From NCBI GenBank assembly GCA_007859835.1, contig SJPJ01000001.1, positions 7,745,651-7,809,650 on the forward strand: a stretch of 64,000 nucleotides of DNA, given 5' to 3'. The notes under the pieces were generated by a model. That model was not told the DNA's origin. It worked only from the letters and a program-made list of their open reading frames with translations, and searched no databases. This DNA comes from Novipirellula herctigrandis (GTDB lineage: Bacteria; Planctomycetota; Planctomycetia; Pirellulales; Pirellulaceae). Shown here one piece after another: positions 34,825-46,500 of the stretch; the first letter of the stretch is position 1; each line of letters begins with the position of its first letter. Both the position numbers and the translations under genes were made by a program.

Positions 34825-36738
34825 CTATTTTGCGAGTTGAATCTCGCTATGGTGCAAGAATTGATTGGTGTCGACGAACAGGAATCGGTAAGCGGAAATT
34901 TCTTTTGGAATCACGGCACGGATCGAATGTGCGTCCGGATCGATCGTAGCCGGATACTTCATGCCCAGCAGTTCGGCTGCGTGGTCATCTTGGGTGGCCT
35001 CGCTATCTTGTCCCCTCCTTTGCATCTTCCTCTCCAGCCTCTTCTTTTGCTTTTGCTGCTCTTTCGAAACAGGCAAGTCCGGCGTTTCTCGTCCGTAGAT
35101 CACGTACGCTTCCTTGATCGCGGGGCCATTTTTTTTAACTGTGAGCGTTGCCCGATGGTCGGCTGCATGGAACGACGAACTTGCGATCCGAGCCGACGCC
35201 TTTTTCTTTGCTTGAAACGCCGGGTTCAGGTAAGGCATTTCCGCATCGTTGGCCGCTAAATCGGAGTCGAGCTTCGCTGCCAGTCGCTGGACGACCGATG
35301 TGAATTCGGGATTCTTGGCGAGATCGTTCTGCTCTTCTAGGTCCAATCGCTGACCATCCTGATACAGTCGGTACAACTCATCGTCGGCTGTGTCGTATCG
35401 CTTATACATCTTGAAATCGCCTTCGCGAATCGCTGACTTCATCGCGAGCGGGCCGTTGTGCGGAAAATGCCAGAAGAGATGCGTTCGCTCTTTGCCCGAG
35501 CGATTTTTGATCGTTTGACTCTTTCCCATTAAGACGGGCGAGATATCCAACCCACTCAATGCATCAAAATTCTCGGTTGCGATCGACGATTGAGTTAGTT
35601 TGAGGATCGTCGGAAAGTAGTCGAGTTGGTTGACGAGCCCTTCGAAGCGGATGCCACCTGCGATACCGGGACCGGCAACGACCATGGGCACACGAATGCC
35701 GCCTTCCTCGGGGTGCTTTTTTCCATATTTCAAGGGAGCGTTGTCTGAGATGATTTCTTTGCCACGAATTTCCGCCCCACCGTTGTCCGAAGTGAAGAAG
35801 AGGTAAGTGGTCTCGATCAGTTTCTTGCCAGGGCTACGAGGATCATCGGTGTGCTTTAGAAAATCGACTAAGCGACCAAGGCTCCAGTCGACAGTGGTTG
35901 TCATTGCTGCGAAGTACGGGTTTTGCTGACCTTCCCGCGTCATGTCCCCTGGCTCCGGAGGAAACGGAAAGCCAAACTTGTCGCAGTAATGCTCTAGCAG
36001 TTCTCCGTTACGCGTCAGCACTGGCCAATGAACCATCCAGTGGCATAGGTTCAGGAAGAATGGCTCCTGCTTGCTGTCGGCAATGAAGTCGATCGCGGAT
36101 TGGGTGACTTCGTCAAAGGGATACGATATGCCATTGGGCTTGTTTTTGCTCAGCGGCGGATATTTCTGTTTGCTTAGCGGGTAGGTCGGGTGATTCGCCG
36201 TGGCGAAATCTTTGGTGCGGTCATCCATTCCACGGTGAACACCCCGAGTCTGGTTCACAAAATCAAAACCGTAACTCGTAGCAGTCAGACCGACGTGCCA
36301 CTTACCAACATGGCCGGTGCGATAACCGTTTTGCTTCATGGCATCCGCCAACGTCATCAAATCCAAGTCCAAATGCGATTGCAGATAAGGAGCCACCAAG
36401 CGTTCCGTCGCACGTCCGGCCGGAATTTTGCCAAGATCAACATGAGTAAGTTTGATCTTCGCGGGATGCTGTCCCGTGATGATTCCTGCACGCGAAGGAG
36501 AGCAAGTTGGCGCAGGTGAATACGCCTGAGTGAACGTCATCCCCGCCTCCGCCAACTTAACCAAGTTCGGCGTCTCATAAGGGCAAGGGGCGTCAATATC
36601 CTCGATCTGGACATCCTGCCAACCGAGGTCGTCGACGTAAAAGATGATCACGTTTGGCGGCTGCGAAGCCGTCGCTGATTGGATCAGTCCGAGTAGGAAC
36701 AACGGGCACAACTGGAATGCAATTGCTAGGTACTTCAT
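34825..36738 (-). CDS. Secreted sulfatase with C-terminal extension
   Basis: A 637-residue enzyme with signal peptide (about 1-24). The formylglycine site is C79 in CSPSRAGIITGQHP. YVDDLGWQDV supplies metal ligands, GKWHVGLTA lies at about residue 150 and FTSDNGGAEI at about 325. About 110 residues beyond the sulfatase fold form a charged linker (QQKQKKRLERKMQRRGQ) and a beta-rich end that may be a galactose-binding-like or anchoring domain. The start at 36738 begins the signal peptide. Confidence 0.91.
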   Translation of the reverse strand: MKYLAIAFQLCPLFLLGLIQSATASQPPNVIIFYVDDLGWQDVQIEDIDAPCPYETPNLVKLAEAGMTFTQAYSPAPTCSPSRAGIITGQHPAKIKLTHVDLGKIPAGRATERLVAPYLQSHLDLDLMTLADAMKQNGYRTGHVGKWHVGLTATSYGFDFVNQTRGVHRGMDDRTKDFATANHPTYPLSKQKYPPLSKNKPNGISYPFDEVTQSAIDFIADSKQEPFFLNLCHWMVHWPVLTRNGELLEHYCDKFGFPFPPEPGDMTREGQQNPYFAAMTTTVDWSLGRLVDFLKHTDDPRSPGKKLIETTYLFFTSDNGGAEIRGKEIISDNAPLKYGKKHPEEGGIRVPMVVAGPGIAGGIRFEGLVNQLDYFPTILKLTQSSIATENFDALSGLDISPVLMGKSQTIKNRSGKERTHLFWHFPHNGPLAMKSAIREGDFKMYKRYDTADDELYRLYQDGQRLDLEEQNDLAKNPEFTSVVQRLAAKLDSDLAANDAEMPYLNPAFQAKKKASARIASSSFHAADHRATLTVKKNGPAIKEAYVIYGRETPDLPVSKEQQKQKKRLERKMQRRGQDSEATQDDHAAELLGMKYPATIDPDAHSIRAVIPKEISAYRFLFVDTNQFLHHSEIQLAK

Positions 36739-36972
36739 AACACTTTCGATATATTTCAAGGTAGCGAGAGTCGTCACGACTTTCGGAATCATGAGTTGCC
36801 GAGACGCTTGACGCGTTTCGCTGCGGAACTATGTTCGGAACGGTCCCTTAGTAGTGTAGCGTACCGACTTTGTTGGGTTTGTTACACTCGACTTCCCATC
36901 ACTCGTTGGGCCCTTCGGCGTTGATCTCTTCCCAGGTCACGATCCGTTTTGTGTCACTGCGTTGTTTAATGA

Positions 36973-37707
36973 TCAATTCGACGAACCACCATCGGCACGA
37001 ATGTGTTGTCCTGTGACCCACGCTGCGTCGGCGCTGGCCAGGAACGAAACGACCGCGGCGATGTCATTGGGATGACCGAGTCGCTTGAACGGTGAAAGGT
37101 TGCGAAAAAACTCCTTCCGTTCTTCGTCACTCTCGGCAAACATGCCAGGCTCGGTGGCCCCGGGGCGGACACTGTTGACGGTGATCCCTCTCGTCCCCAG
37201 TTCGTGCGACATCGAAATGAGCATCGCGTCAATTCCGGCCTTTGTCGCCGAATATACGCCGGTTCCCATACGAGGTCGCTCGGCTAGCTGTGATGAGACA
37301 AAGATCAGCCTTCCACCGTCGCTCAGTCGTCGTGCGGCTTCGCGAAGAGTCAAGAAGGCACCGACAAAGTTAACGGCGACCACCTTCTTAAAATCAGCCA
37401 ACTCGACTTGCTCAATCGGGCCGCCACTGCCGGTTCCTGCGTTTGCCACCACGATATCCACGCTGCCAAATTCGGTGAACGTGGATTCAAACATGTTTTC
37501 AATCGCATCTTCGTCCGTAATGTCTGCTGATCGCGCAATCACAACGCCACTGAAATCCGTAATCTCCCGGACGACTCTTTCTGCGGCCTGACGGTCGGTT
37601 CCGTAGTGAACAACGACGCGATATCCGTCACGCGCCAATCGCTTACAAATTTCGCTGCCGATACCACCGGACCCGCCAGTGACAATTGCGGTTCGGTTAC
37701 AGGACAT
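36973..37707 (-). CDS. Short-chain dehydrogenase/reductase, FabG-like
   Basis: A 244-residue classical SDR. The NAD(P)-binding motif [12 protein letters not shown] lies at about residues 10-21, the NAG motif (VANAGTG) at about 86, and the catalytic tetrad includes VYSATKAG (Tyr about 150, Lys about 154). The C-terminal [14 protein letters not shown] is typical. Oxidises or reduces an alcohol/ketone; substrate unknown. It lies about 95 bp downstream of the peroxiredoxin-like gene on the same strand, in the cluster under the TetR regulator. Confidence 0.93.
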   Translation of the reverse strand: MSCNRTAIVTGGSGGIGSEICKRLARDGYRVVVHYGTDRQAAERVVREITDFSGVVIARSADITDEDAIENMFESTFTEFGSVDIVVANAGTGSGGPIEQVELADFKKVVAVNFVGAFLTLREAARRLSDGGRLIFVSSQLAERPRMGTGVYSATKAGIDAMLISMSHELGTRGITVNSVRPGATEPGMFAESDEERKEFFRNLSPFKRLGHPNDIAAVVSFLASADAAWVTGQHIRADGGSSN

Positions 37708-37802
37708 GACTGGTCCCCCAAAATCATAGTGAAGATGCTCTCAGGTATTTTTTACCCAGCCGCGTTTGAATAGTCGTGCAGCTGGATGGTCGTGCAGCGT
37801 GA

Positions 37803-38579
37803 CTACTTTTGGGCAGCCTTCTTAACGGCTTCGATGACGTCGACCGGCTCGGCGCGTTTCTTGTAGTCCGCATCGAGGAATGCGTAAGTGATCTTGCCGG
37901 ACTTATCGATGACGTATGTCGCGGAAAGCGGTAACTCCATCGCGTCGTTGCCGTTGTATTGAGGCAGTTTGAGCTTGTCGCGATATGCTGGAACGATTGC
38001 TTTGGGCAATTGGAAAACGAGCCCATATTTTCGCGCCACTGCATTGCCTTTGTCGTGCAGTGCCACGATATCCAGATCATTTGCCTCGGCCGTTTCTTTG
38101 GCCTTCTCAGGCAACTCCGGTGTTAGCACAACCAACTTTGCTCCGGCATTTTCGAGCTTGTCCATGCTCTGCTGCATAGCGCGAAGTTGTATGTTGCAGT
38201 ACGGGCACCAGCCTCCTCGGTACCACATCAGCACGATCGGCCCGTCCTGCCAAAGGTCGCTGAGTTTGATGCTCTTGCCATCCCAGCCGGACAGTTGGGC
38301 GTCGATTGCCCCATCACCCACTTGTTTGGCAGATTTCTCAATGCCGGTCGCTCGGACGGTCACAATGCCCCGAGCGTATGTCTGACGCACGTCTTCCGGA
38401 AGTCGCGTTGCGCTTGCCGCAGCTTTTGCTTCAAGTCGTTCGGAAAGCATAGGGATTTCTTCTGATTGTGTTGGGCCGGTTTGTTTGCTTTGCGGATTCG
38501 CATTTTGCGCGAACACGATGTTGACGCTCAAACCGAGCGCAAGAATGGTGATAGCGAAAGGAATTGTATTAGCGTTCAT
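37803..38579 (-). CDS. Exported peroxiredoxin-like (AhpC/TSA) protein
   Basis: A 258-residue protein with a signal peptide (about 1-24). The thioredoxin-fold active site is GGWCPYCNIQL, a CPYC pair following VLMWYR, as in the peroxiredoxin-like family. ATG 38579 starts the signal peptide; a longer frame upstream does not. It probably reduces peroxides or exchanges thiols in the periplasm. Its place between an SDR and a DoxX-like gene, below a TetR regulator, suggests a stress response to reactive organic compounds. Confidence 0.87.
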   Translation of the reverse strand: MNANTIPFAITILALGLSVNIVFAQNANPQSKQTGPTQSEEIPMLSERLEAKAAASATRLPEDVRQTYARGIVTVRATGIEKSAKQVGDGAIDAQLSGWDGKSIKLSDLWQDGPIVLMWYRGGWCPYCNIQLRAMQQSMDKLENAGAKLVVLTPELPEKAKETAEANDLDIVALHDKGNAVARKYGLVFQLPKAIVPAYRDKLKLPQYNGNDAMELPLSATYVIDKSGKITYAFLDADYKKRAEPVDVIEAVKKAAQK

Positions 38580-38672
38580 GTTTCTTTCTCGTTTTGGAGT
38601 GGGGGGCGTCACCTTGATGCCGCATTCAGCGACGGCTATGTCGATGACCTTCATGCCGGTTACGTATTGGTG

Positions 38673-39137
38673 TTAAATAGAGTCCAGAGTCTTTAAGGTC
38701 TCATTGCTGCCTTGGCTTCGTAGAACTTGTGAAATATTGCTGTAGCGGGACAGGAGGTTCACGACAGCAATGGTCACGATAGCGGTCGCGATGTAGACGA
38801 GAGGCCACTTGGGGGCCGTCCGTAGAAAAAACTCAGAGAACAGAGCCCCCATCATCGCGCCAGTTGCATAGAGGCTATTGAAAGTGTAGAGGAGCTTGAA
38901 TTTTTCGTTTCCCTCCTTCTTCAGGAGCAGGATTAGAGAATTCGCAAAGAACGATATGGCGGCGTAACCGATAACAAAGCCTGTTGCGATTCTAAAAAAA
39001 GTTGGATCAATTCCGAGGGGTTTCGCCATGTCAACAAATGCTGCAACCGATACAGGCCATGCTGCAAACTTTGAAATGGTAAACCGGATGAGGACGAGAC
39101 CTGAAATCGAATTCAGTACGATCAATAGTGGTTTCAT
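38673..39137 (-). CDS. DoxX-like membrane protein
   Basis: A 154-residue protein with four hydrophobic segments (about 5-22, 49-68, 84-100, 112-130). The N-terminal GLVLIRFTISKFAAWP followed by MAKPLGIDPTFFRIATGFVI is similar to DoxX/MauE-like membrane proteins, which often accompany redox enzymes. Family call is tentative. It lies 93 bp upstream of the peroxiredoxin-like gene on the same strand. Confidence 0.6.
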   Translation of the reverse strand: MKPLLIVLNSISGLVLIRFTISKFAAWPVSVAAFVDMAKPLGIDPTFFRIATGFVIGYAAISFFANSLILLLKKEGNEKFKLLYTFNSLYATGAMMGALFSEFFLRTAPKWPLVYIATAIVTIAVVNLLSRYSNISQVLRSQGSNETLKTLDSI

Positions 39138-39221
39138 TATAGAGTTTCTTTTTTAACAGGTGTCAAGTCTGAAGTGATTTCACAGCCAAAGTCATAAAGC
39201 CGTCTTAACGGCTTCCGCCAA

Positions 39222-39377
39222 TTAGCTCGTGTGGTTTTCCAAAATGTTGCTACTTCGGCTCGGCGTTAGCTCACGGATTGGGCTTCCGCACTCCATTGGT
39301 TCTAGGCAAAGCCACGATCGAGTGGCGTTGCTGTCTTCGTTGGCGGTCTCGATCGTGTGAACGCTATATCTGCTCAT
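39222..39377 (-). pseudogene. Possible truncated carboxymuconolactone decarboxylase start
   Basis: A 51-codon frame with an AAGGAAA ribosome binding site begins MSRYSVHTIETANEDS. This closely resembles the N-terminus of AhpD-like carboxymuconolactone decarboxylases ('MSRYxxHTxExAPExS'). The similarity ends there and the CxxC-containing part is missing. It may be the relic of a peroxidase-partner gene in this stress cluster. Confidence 0.4.
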
Positions 39378-39516
39378 CTTGCTTTCCTTTGTTTTGACCA
39401 AACGGTACAAATGAGTGTTAAAAAATGAGGAGCCGTGCTCCTCTGAACTACCTGACGTTCTTTTGACGAAATTCTTCACTGAGAATTCGGTCTTCTTTTT
39501 CGGTTCTCTCTTCCAG

Positions 39517-40098
39517 CTATGAAATCAAGTCAATGGCCTGTTGGGCGACTTGTCGCAGCGCCGTTTTCCCAAACGCCCCGCGACCCAGCACACGAATTCC
39601 AACCACCAGGGCAACGAGAGCCTTTGCAGTGGGGCGAGTGTCCACCGAGTCAGGAATGTTGCCAAGCTCCTTGCCGCGATTGATTTGTCCTTCCAAAAAA
39701 GTGACGACCTCTTTGATTCCATCCGATACGAGTTTTTTGACATCATCGTCGTGTGACGAATATTCCAGCGCGGTGTTGAACAGCAAGCACCCCTTCTTAT
39801 CGGGATCGTCTAGCGTGGCCTTGACGAGCGAGTCGAAAAACATCGTGATCGCTTCACGCGGATCATCAACCGTTTCCAGCATCCGCAATTTACTCGTCCT
39901 TCGATCACCGCCGTACTTCAGCAACGCACGCACGAAAAGGTCATGTTTTCCGTCAAATGCGTTGTAGAGGCTGCCACGTTTGATTCCAGTCGCGTCCGTG
40001 ATGTCAGAGATCGACGTCGCAGCGTATCCCTTCTCCCAGAACACCTCCATCGCCTGTTCGATCACGTCCGACTCTTCAAATGATTTTTCCCACGGCAT
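39517..40098 (-). CDS. TetR family transcriptional regulator
   Basis: A 193-residue regulator. The helix-turn-helix is SISDITDATGIKRGSLYNAF (about residues 29-48). The C-terminal ligand domain has FFDSLVKATLDDPDKKGCLL, typical of the YxaF/NemR-like group with a conserved Gly-Cys. It is the first gene of a same-strand series leading to the SDR and probably represses it. The cysteine in KKGCLL could sense electrophiles. Confidence 0.92.
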   Translation of the reverse strand: MPWEKSFEESDVIEQAMEVFWEKGYAATSISDITDATGIKRGSLYNAFDGKHDLFVRALLKYGGDRRTSKLRMLETVDDPREAITMFFDSLVKATLDDPDKKGCLLFNTALEYSSHDDDVKKLVSDGIKEVVTFLEGQINRGKELGNIPDSVDTRPTAKALVALVVGIRVLGRGAFGKTALRQVAQQAIDLIS

Positions 40099-40564
40099 TG
40101 GTTTATCTCGCGAAGTTTGTACCTGCTACAGTGAAGTCTACGTTGTCTGTACCGATCAGTCAACACTCGAAGAGTTATTTTCTTAGCTCATTCGTCGTTT
40201 ACTCCTGAGCCGCTCCGTACGGAGACGCTGGAAACCGATAGCAAGGCAGCCGGGGCCAGCTGCGTGGAAACACGTGAAGCTGCCGCAGCTACGGTTCGAG
40301 TCTCGCCGTCCATTGGACGTGTGCCCCAAAGCGGCATGAATTCCCACAAGCCTTTGCTTCACTGCGAGTTGCCTTCGTGTACAGAGAGACTGGGATTAAC
40401 ATTTGGCGTGAAAACCGATCGCAGTCGTCCCGCGATTGGTTGCACCGTTTTTCTCGGTGTTAAGCCAAATGTGGAAGGCTGGCGCAGGGGCCGACAATGT
40501 TGGGTGTTGACGAGATTTGCCCGATCCAGGCATTGTGGTGATCGTCCGCTGCGGAAAATTGTAG
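40099..40564. other. 466-bp intergenic region
   Basis: No supported gene. It separates the TetR start from the 3' end of the giant gene and should contain the TetR operator, but no clear palindrome can be assigned by eye. Confidence 0.4.
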
Positions 40565-43500
40565 TCACATATTGAGCCCATCAAGAAACGAATCATCCGA
40601 CAACAGTCGATCAACTGCTTCCGTTGATTTACTCGTTTCGCGTGCAACGTCAGCGAGCGGTACGATTTGAGAAACGGGTAGGGTGTCAGTGACCATTACT
40701 GTACCGGTCGGCGTTTCCACCGGTGTCTCTAATTCGAACAACGTGTATTCATTTTGTTTCTCCCGCTCATGGCTTTCATGCTCTCGAACTGGCTTGATGA
40801 GCGATGCCGCCACCTCGCCTTCTCCCGATTCTCCGGCAATCTTCTGCAGCACCAAGTCGTTGATAACGAGCAATGCATCGAGCGCCGTCGCCCGGCCATC
40901 GGCGTTTAGATCAAGGTAAGCATTTGGCCACCCGTTCACCTCGATCGCCTCAGACAACTTCTGCGTGTTGCCATCCGAGAAATCACGCTGCGTCAATTCG
41001 TTGATGACACGCAGCGCATCGATCGCCGTGACGTTGCCGTCGTTGTTGACGTCGCCAGGCCGAAGGAAGTTGTGCCATACATGCACATGCTGAACCTCGA
41101 TCGTCTCGCCACCGCCATTCACATTGGCCGCCGTCAAATAGAATTTGCCATTCTCACGTACAGGATCTGACATACGCCAATCGTCTGCGTCGCTGATATC
41201 AACCTTGTCACCTTTGCTTGTGATGATGCGGATTCGTCGCGCATCAGGCGAAAGTGCGGCAACGGACGCTGCATCAAGCCTGACAACGTTCTTGTCGGCG
41301 AAAGAGAGGTCCAACATTTCAAAGTTCACTGCCCTGACCGTCGATCCCATCAGATCAATCTCGCCGCCGTCGCCGATCACTACTAGCGAATCGGCACCGT
41401 CGCCACCGTCAAGAGTGACGTGCGCCGCTTCGGCAAGTCCGCTGGAAGTATCGATCGTCACCGATTCAACGGACGCTCCACCGGACAAGTTCAAGGTCCC
41501 CACGTTGTCTGTCCGCGCACGAAAGATTTCCGTGTCGCCGGCGCGGACAACCAAATCGCCCATTTGGACCATCATCATCGAGTCACCCGCCAAGTCGATG
41601 ATCGCACTGGCGCCGCCCGCCACATTGCCGTCCAGAATCGAAACGATGTAGTCTTCGACTTCACCGTCGGCTGCTTCACCGGTCGGTTCCAAATTGCCGT
41701 CGCGGCTGAGCCGGAAACGAGCCGCTGTATCACCCGCCGTCGCACCGGCCGGTACGGTAAAGCTGATCAGATTGACTCCCGCAACGACATCAAAGCTGTC
41801 GAAGATCTGCTCCCCAGGCACATCCCAAATTCCGTCGCCATCGAAGTCGATCCATGTATCCAGCTTGCCAGCTTCTGACGCAGTCACGCGGAAGCTGGAA
41901 GTCGTTGTCGTGCTGGCGTCGACCACAAGGCTGGCCGCCGCAACCACGCCGTCTTCATCCGCATCCCCCGCATTGTCGTCGCCAGCAGCACCCGCGTCCG
42001 GTTGTCCATCGGCATCAACATCAATCACGGTGCCAAGGAACAATGATCCGGCAAGGTGTCTGGCACCGTCTTGCAAGCGCGTCACCGGATAAGTCGTCGG
42101 CGCGTCGCCAAAATCGAAGCTGACCGTCACCGTCACCGTCGCGGTGTCACTGGTGATATTTCCAGCGTCATCGGTCGCTGTGAAAGTCACCGTCGTCTCG
42201 CCCGGCGGAAAGACTGCAGGACCGTCATGCGTGATCACGGGGGCGTCATCCACATTGTCCGTGGAAACCGCCGACGTCAAGAACGCATGGACCGCCGCTT
42301 GAGTCGCTTCGGCCCCGCCAACGACATTCGCTTCGACCGTGATGTCGGCCGGCGCTGTGATTGTCGGTCTGGTTGTGTCGATCACCGTCACGGTTGCCGT
42401 CGCCGTCGCACTGTTGCCAGCATCGTCGACGGTGGTGAACGTCACCAACGTGTCGCCGACCGGCAAGACCGCCGGCGCGTCATCGGTGATCGTCAGCGAA
42501 TCATCGACGATGTCGCTGCCCGTCGCGGCGGCCAGGAAAACAGCAATCGCGGCATTCGCTTTCGCCGCACCGCCGGTGGTGTCCCCTTCGACCGTGATGT
42601 CGGCCGGTGCTGTGATTGTCGGTGTGGTTGTGTCGATCACCGTCACGGTTGCCGTCGCCGTCGCACTGTTGCCAGCATCGTCGACGGCGGTGAACGTTAC
42701 CAGCGTGTCGCCGACCGGGAAAAAGGCCGGCGCGTCATGCGTGATCGTGACCGATGCGTCGATGTTGTCTGTTGCCGATGCGCCAACCAAAAACGATTGA
42801 ATCGCAGCATCGGTGTCGGACGTCCCACCCACTGCGTTGCCTTCGACTATTCGATTGGTGGGTGCGGTTGGGTTGGGTGGTGTCGTGTCGACAACAACGA
42901 CGACCGGAGTTGCGGCCAGGTTGCTGTTGCCTGCCTGATCACTGGTGACACCGGCAGCAACGCCGACACTAACATTACCATCTGCTGTCGCGTCGATCGT
43001 GGCAGTGAAGCTACCGTTGCCGTTGTCGATCAAGTTGCTTGCTGTACCACTCTCAACCGTGATGTCACCGATTACGAAACCGGTGACCGATTCGCCAAAT
43101 TCGATTGTCACCGTAAACAGATCGCTGCTTGTCGGGCTGGCCGGACCTGTGATCGTCGGCGCAGGGGCGGTTGTATCTACAACGATCGAAAACCGACTGG
43201 CCGCAACGTTCGGATTACCAGCGTCATCAATCGCGACGTTGGCAGCAACGTTTACTGTCACCACACCGTCCGTGGTCGCGTCGATCGTCGCGGTGAAGCT
43301 ACCGTTGCCGTTGTCGACTAGGTTGGTGGCCGTTCCGCTGCGGACGGTGACATCACTAATCTCGAAACTGTTGACCGTTTCACCAAAGTCAATCGTCACG
43401 TTAAACGGATCGCTGCTCGTTGGGCTGGCAGGACCTGTGATCGTCGGTTTAGGAACATTAGTGTCCACGACGATTGCGAATTGACTCGCCGCGTCGTTGG

Positions 43501-46500
43501 AATTACCAGCGTCATCCACCGCAACATTGGCCCCTACATCCACGGTCACCACTCCATCCGTTATCGCGTCGATCGTCGCAGTGAAGCTACCGTTGCCACT
43601 GTCGACCAAGTTGCTGGCCGTTCCGCCGCCAACGGTGATGTCACCGATCACGAACCCGGTGACCGTTTCCCCAAAGTCGATCGTCACGATAAACGGATCG
43701 CTGTTTGTTGGGCCGGCCGGACCAGTGATTATTGGTACGGGCGCCAATGTGTCCACAATGATCGAGAATTGAGTCGCTGCATTGTTACTGTTACCAGCGT
43801 CATCAACCGTGACGTTAGACGCCACATTCACTGTCACCGCTCCGTCTGCTGTAGCATTAATCGATGCAGTGAATGATCCATTTCCATTGTCAACTAAATT
43901 GCTGGCCGTTCCACCTTCAACGGTGATGTCACCGATCACGAACCCGGTGACCGTTTCCCCAAAGTCGATCGTCACGATAAACGGATCGCTGCTGGTTGGG
44001 CTTGTCGGACCGGTGATCGTCGGCGCTGGGACGCTTGAGTCCACGACGATTGAGAATTGACTCGCCGCGATGTTGGGATTGCCGACGTCATCAACGGCGA
44101 CATTGGCAGCAACGTCGATCGTTACCAGTCCGTCTACTATTGCGTCGATGGTAGCAGTGAATGATCCATTCCCGTTATCAGCCAGTTTGCTGGCCGTTCC
44201 GCCGCCAACGGTGACGTCACCGATCACGAAACCGCTGACCGATTCGCCAAAGTCGATCGTCACGGTAAACGGGTCGCTACTTGTTGGGCTGGCCGGACCT
44301 GTGATCGTCGGTGCAGGATCAGTTGTGTCCACGACGACCGAAAACTGAGTCGCTGCGTCATTGCTATTGCTGGCGTCATCAATCGCCACATCGGCCGCCA
44401 CATCCACTGTCACTAATCCGTCCGTCGCTGCGTCAATCGTCGCGGTGAAGTTACCATTGCCGTTGTCGATCAAGTTGCTGGCCGTCCCGCCGCCGACCGT
44501 GACGTCACCGATCACGAAACCGGAGACCGATTCGCCAAAGTCGATCGTCACTGTAAACGGATCGCTACTTGTTGGACTGCCCGGACCTGTGATCATCGGT
44601 GTAGGCAACGTTGTATCCACAACGATCGAAAATTGAGTCGCCGCGATGTTGGGATTGCCGGCACCATCAACTGTCACGTCGGCCGCCACATCCACCGTCA
44701 CCAAACCGTCCGCGGTCGCGTCAATCGTCGCGGTGAAGCTACCGTTGCCGTCGTCGACCAAATTGCTGGCCGTCCCGCCGCCAACCGTGACGTCACCGAT
44801 CACGAAACCGCTGACCGATTCGCCAAATTCGATCGTCACGTTAAACGGATCGCTACTTGTTGGGCTCGCGGGACCGGTGATCGTCGGTGTAGGCAATGTG
44901 CGGTCGCTGATGATTGCGAATTGGGATGCTGCCAACGTGTCTTTTCCACCAACGTCTTTCGCTGCGGCAGCCCCGATGTCAACCGTGATCGCGCCGTCGG
45001 CTGACGGGGTCAGATCAAACGAAAACCTTCCACCGGTCAAGTCAACCAGATTGCTCGTTGTCGCGCCCAATACTGACAGGTCAGATAAATCGAAACCGGT
45101 GACCGAACCACCGAAGTCGACGGTCAAAGGAATCGGCGACAGATTGCTCGGACTGGCGGCGCCGGAGTCGATCACAGGAGTCAGAAAGTCATTGTCCGTG
45201 ATGTTCACGTTTTGCGACGCGATTCCGACGTTCAAACCCGAAGTTGGATTGCTGATCGTTAGCGTCGCCGTCTCCGTTAGCGATTCAACCACCTCGTCAT
45301 CCACAACCGTGAACGTCACGCTACCGCTGCTTTGCCCGTCCAGAATCACGATCTGGCTAGCGGAGAGGGAGAAGTCACCGGGGCTAATTCCTATTCCGGT
45401 GACAACCAAATCCACCGTTTGATTGCCAGTGACGTTGGAGTCATTCGTTGCCGTCACCGTGACCACGGACACCTCATTCTCTGCTGCCTCAGATAGGCTG
45501 ACGGTCAGGTTGATCCCGATGGGTGGGGTTTGGATTTTTAAAATCGCGGCCCCTTGGGTGAACACGTGGTAGGTGCCGCCGTCAATCCATTCCCCTGGCT
45601 GCTGAATCCAACCAGCGCCGACATTGACCGTGTCGTCCGCGTCTTTCCTCACCACCAACGTGTTCGACTCGTCGCTGATGTTCAGAACCTCCTGCAGGTC
45701 TAAAGTCAGTGTATTGTCGCCTGTTCCAACGATGTCGATCTGCTCGATGCCAAGAATTCGATTGTCCGGCAACGTGGTTAGATCAAGCGTGACGCCGCCC
45801 GTATCCAACCGCAGCGTATCGAATCCGTTGCCGCCGACGAGTCGAGCGAACGTCAGGTCACCGACCGCCAGGATGTCATCTCCCTCACCGCCGCGCAGCA
45901 CATCGCGACCGCCGGCGCCTACCAATTCGTCATCGCCGCGTCCACCGATCATCACGTTGGTTTCCTTGTCACCGGTCAGTGAATCGGCCTGCGATCCACC
46001 CTTGTGCGTGACCGTTGATAGAAAATCGCTGCCCAAAACCAAGTGGCTCTCGCCGGCACCGCTGGTGCCATTGTTTGCTCCGTCGCTGCTTGCGCCGATC
46101 AAAATATCATCGAAGCCGTCGCCGTTGACATCACCGGCAATGTCAACAGTCACGCCGCTGGAATCGCTCGAGTCAACTCCGTAGATCGTTATCCCGGCAA
46201 GAGAAACAGCAGCGTTGATCACCGGCGGCAAGACTGTGCTACCGAAAATGATGTAGGTTTCGCCCGAACCAACCTTCGATTGGTCGATGCCGTCGCCAGA
46301 AGGCGATCCAACCAACAGGTCATCAAATCCGTCACCATTGACGTCTCCCGCGCCTCCGACACTTAGCGATTCAGAATCCACGGCGAAAAACTCAACTCCG
46401 CCCGTTCCGAGCGTGAGCAGATTGATCATGCTGGGCAGCGAAGAACCACCAAAAACAACGTGGCTTCTTCCCCGCAAGCTACCCGTGATCAGATCATCAA

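Noticed and set aside
36793-36972. Small reverse frame after the SDR gene ending in VTWEEINAEGPNE
   Set aside because: Protein-like but too short, with no start or family match; could be leftover from another gene.
42056-43321. Long forward-strand frame of about 420 codons opposite the giant gene
   Set aside because: It is the complement of repetitive, GC-rich Ig- and HYR-coding DNA. The Arg-rich translation has no motif, while the reverse strand codes for clear domains.
42880-44900. Regular repeats resembling an array such as CRISPR
   Set aside because: The units are 288 bp, lie in frame in a coding sequence and lack unique spacers.
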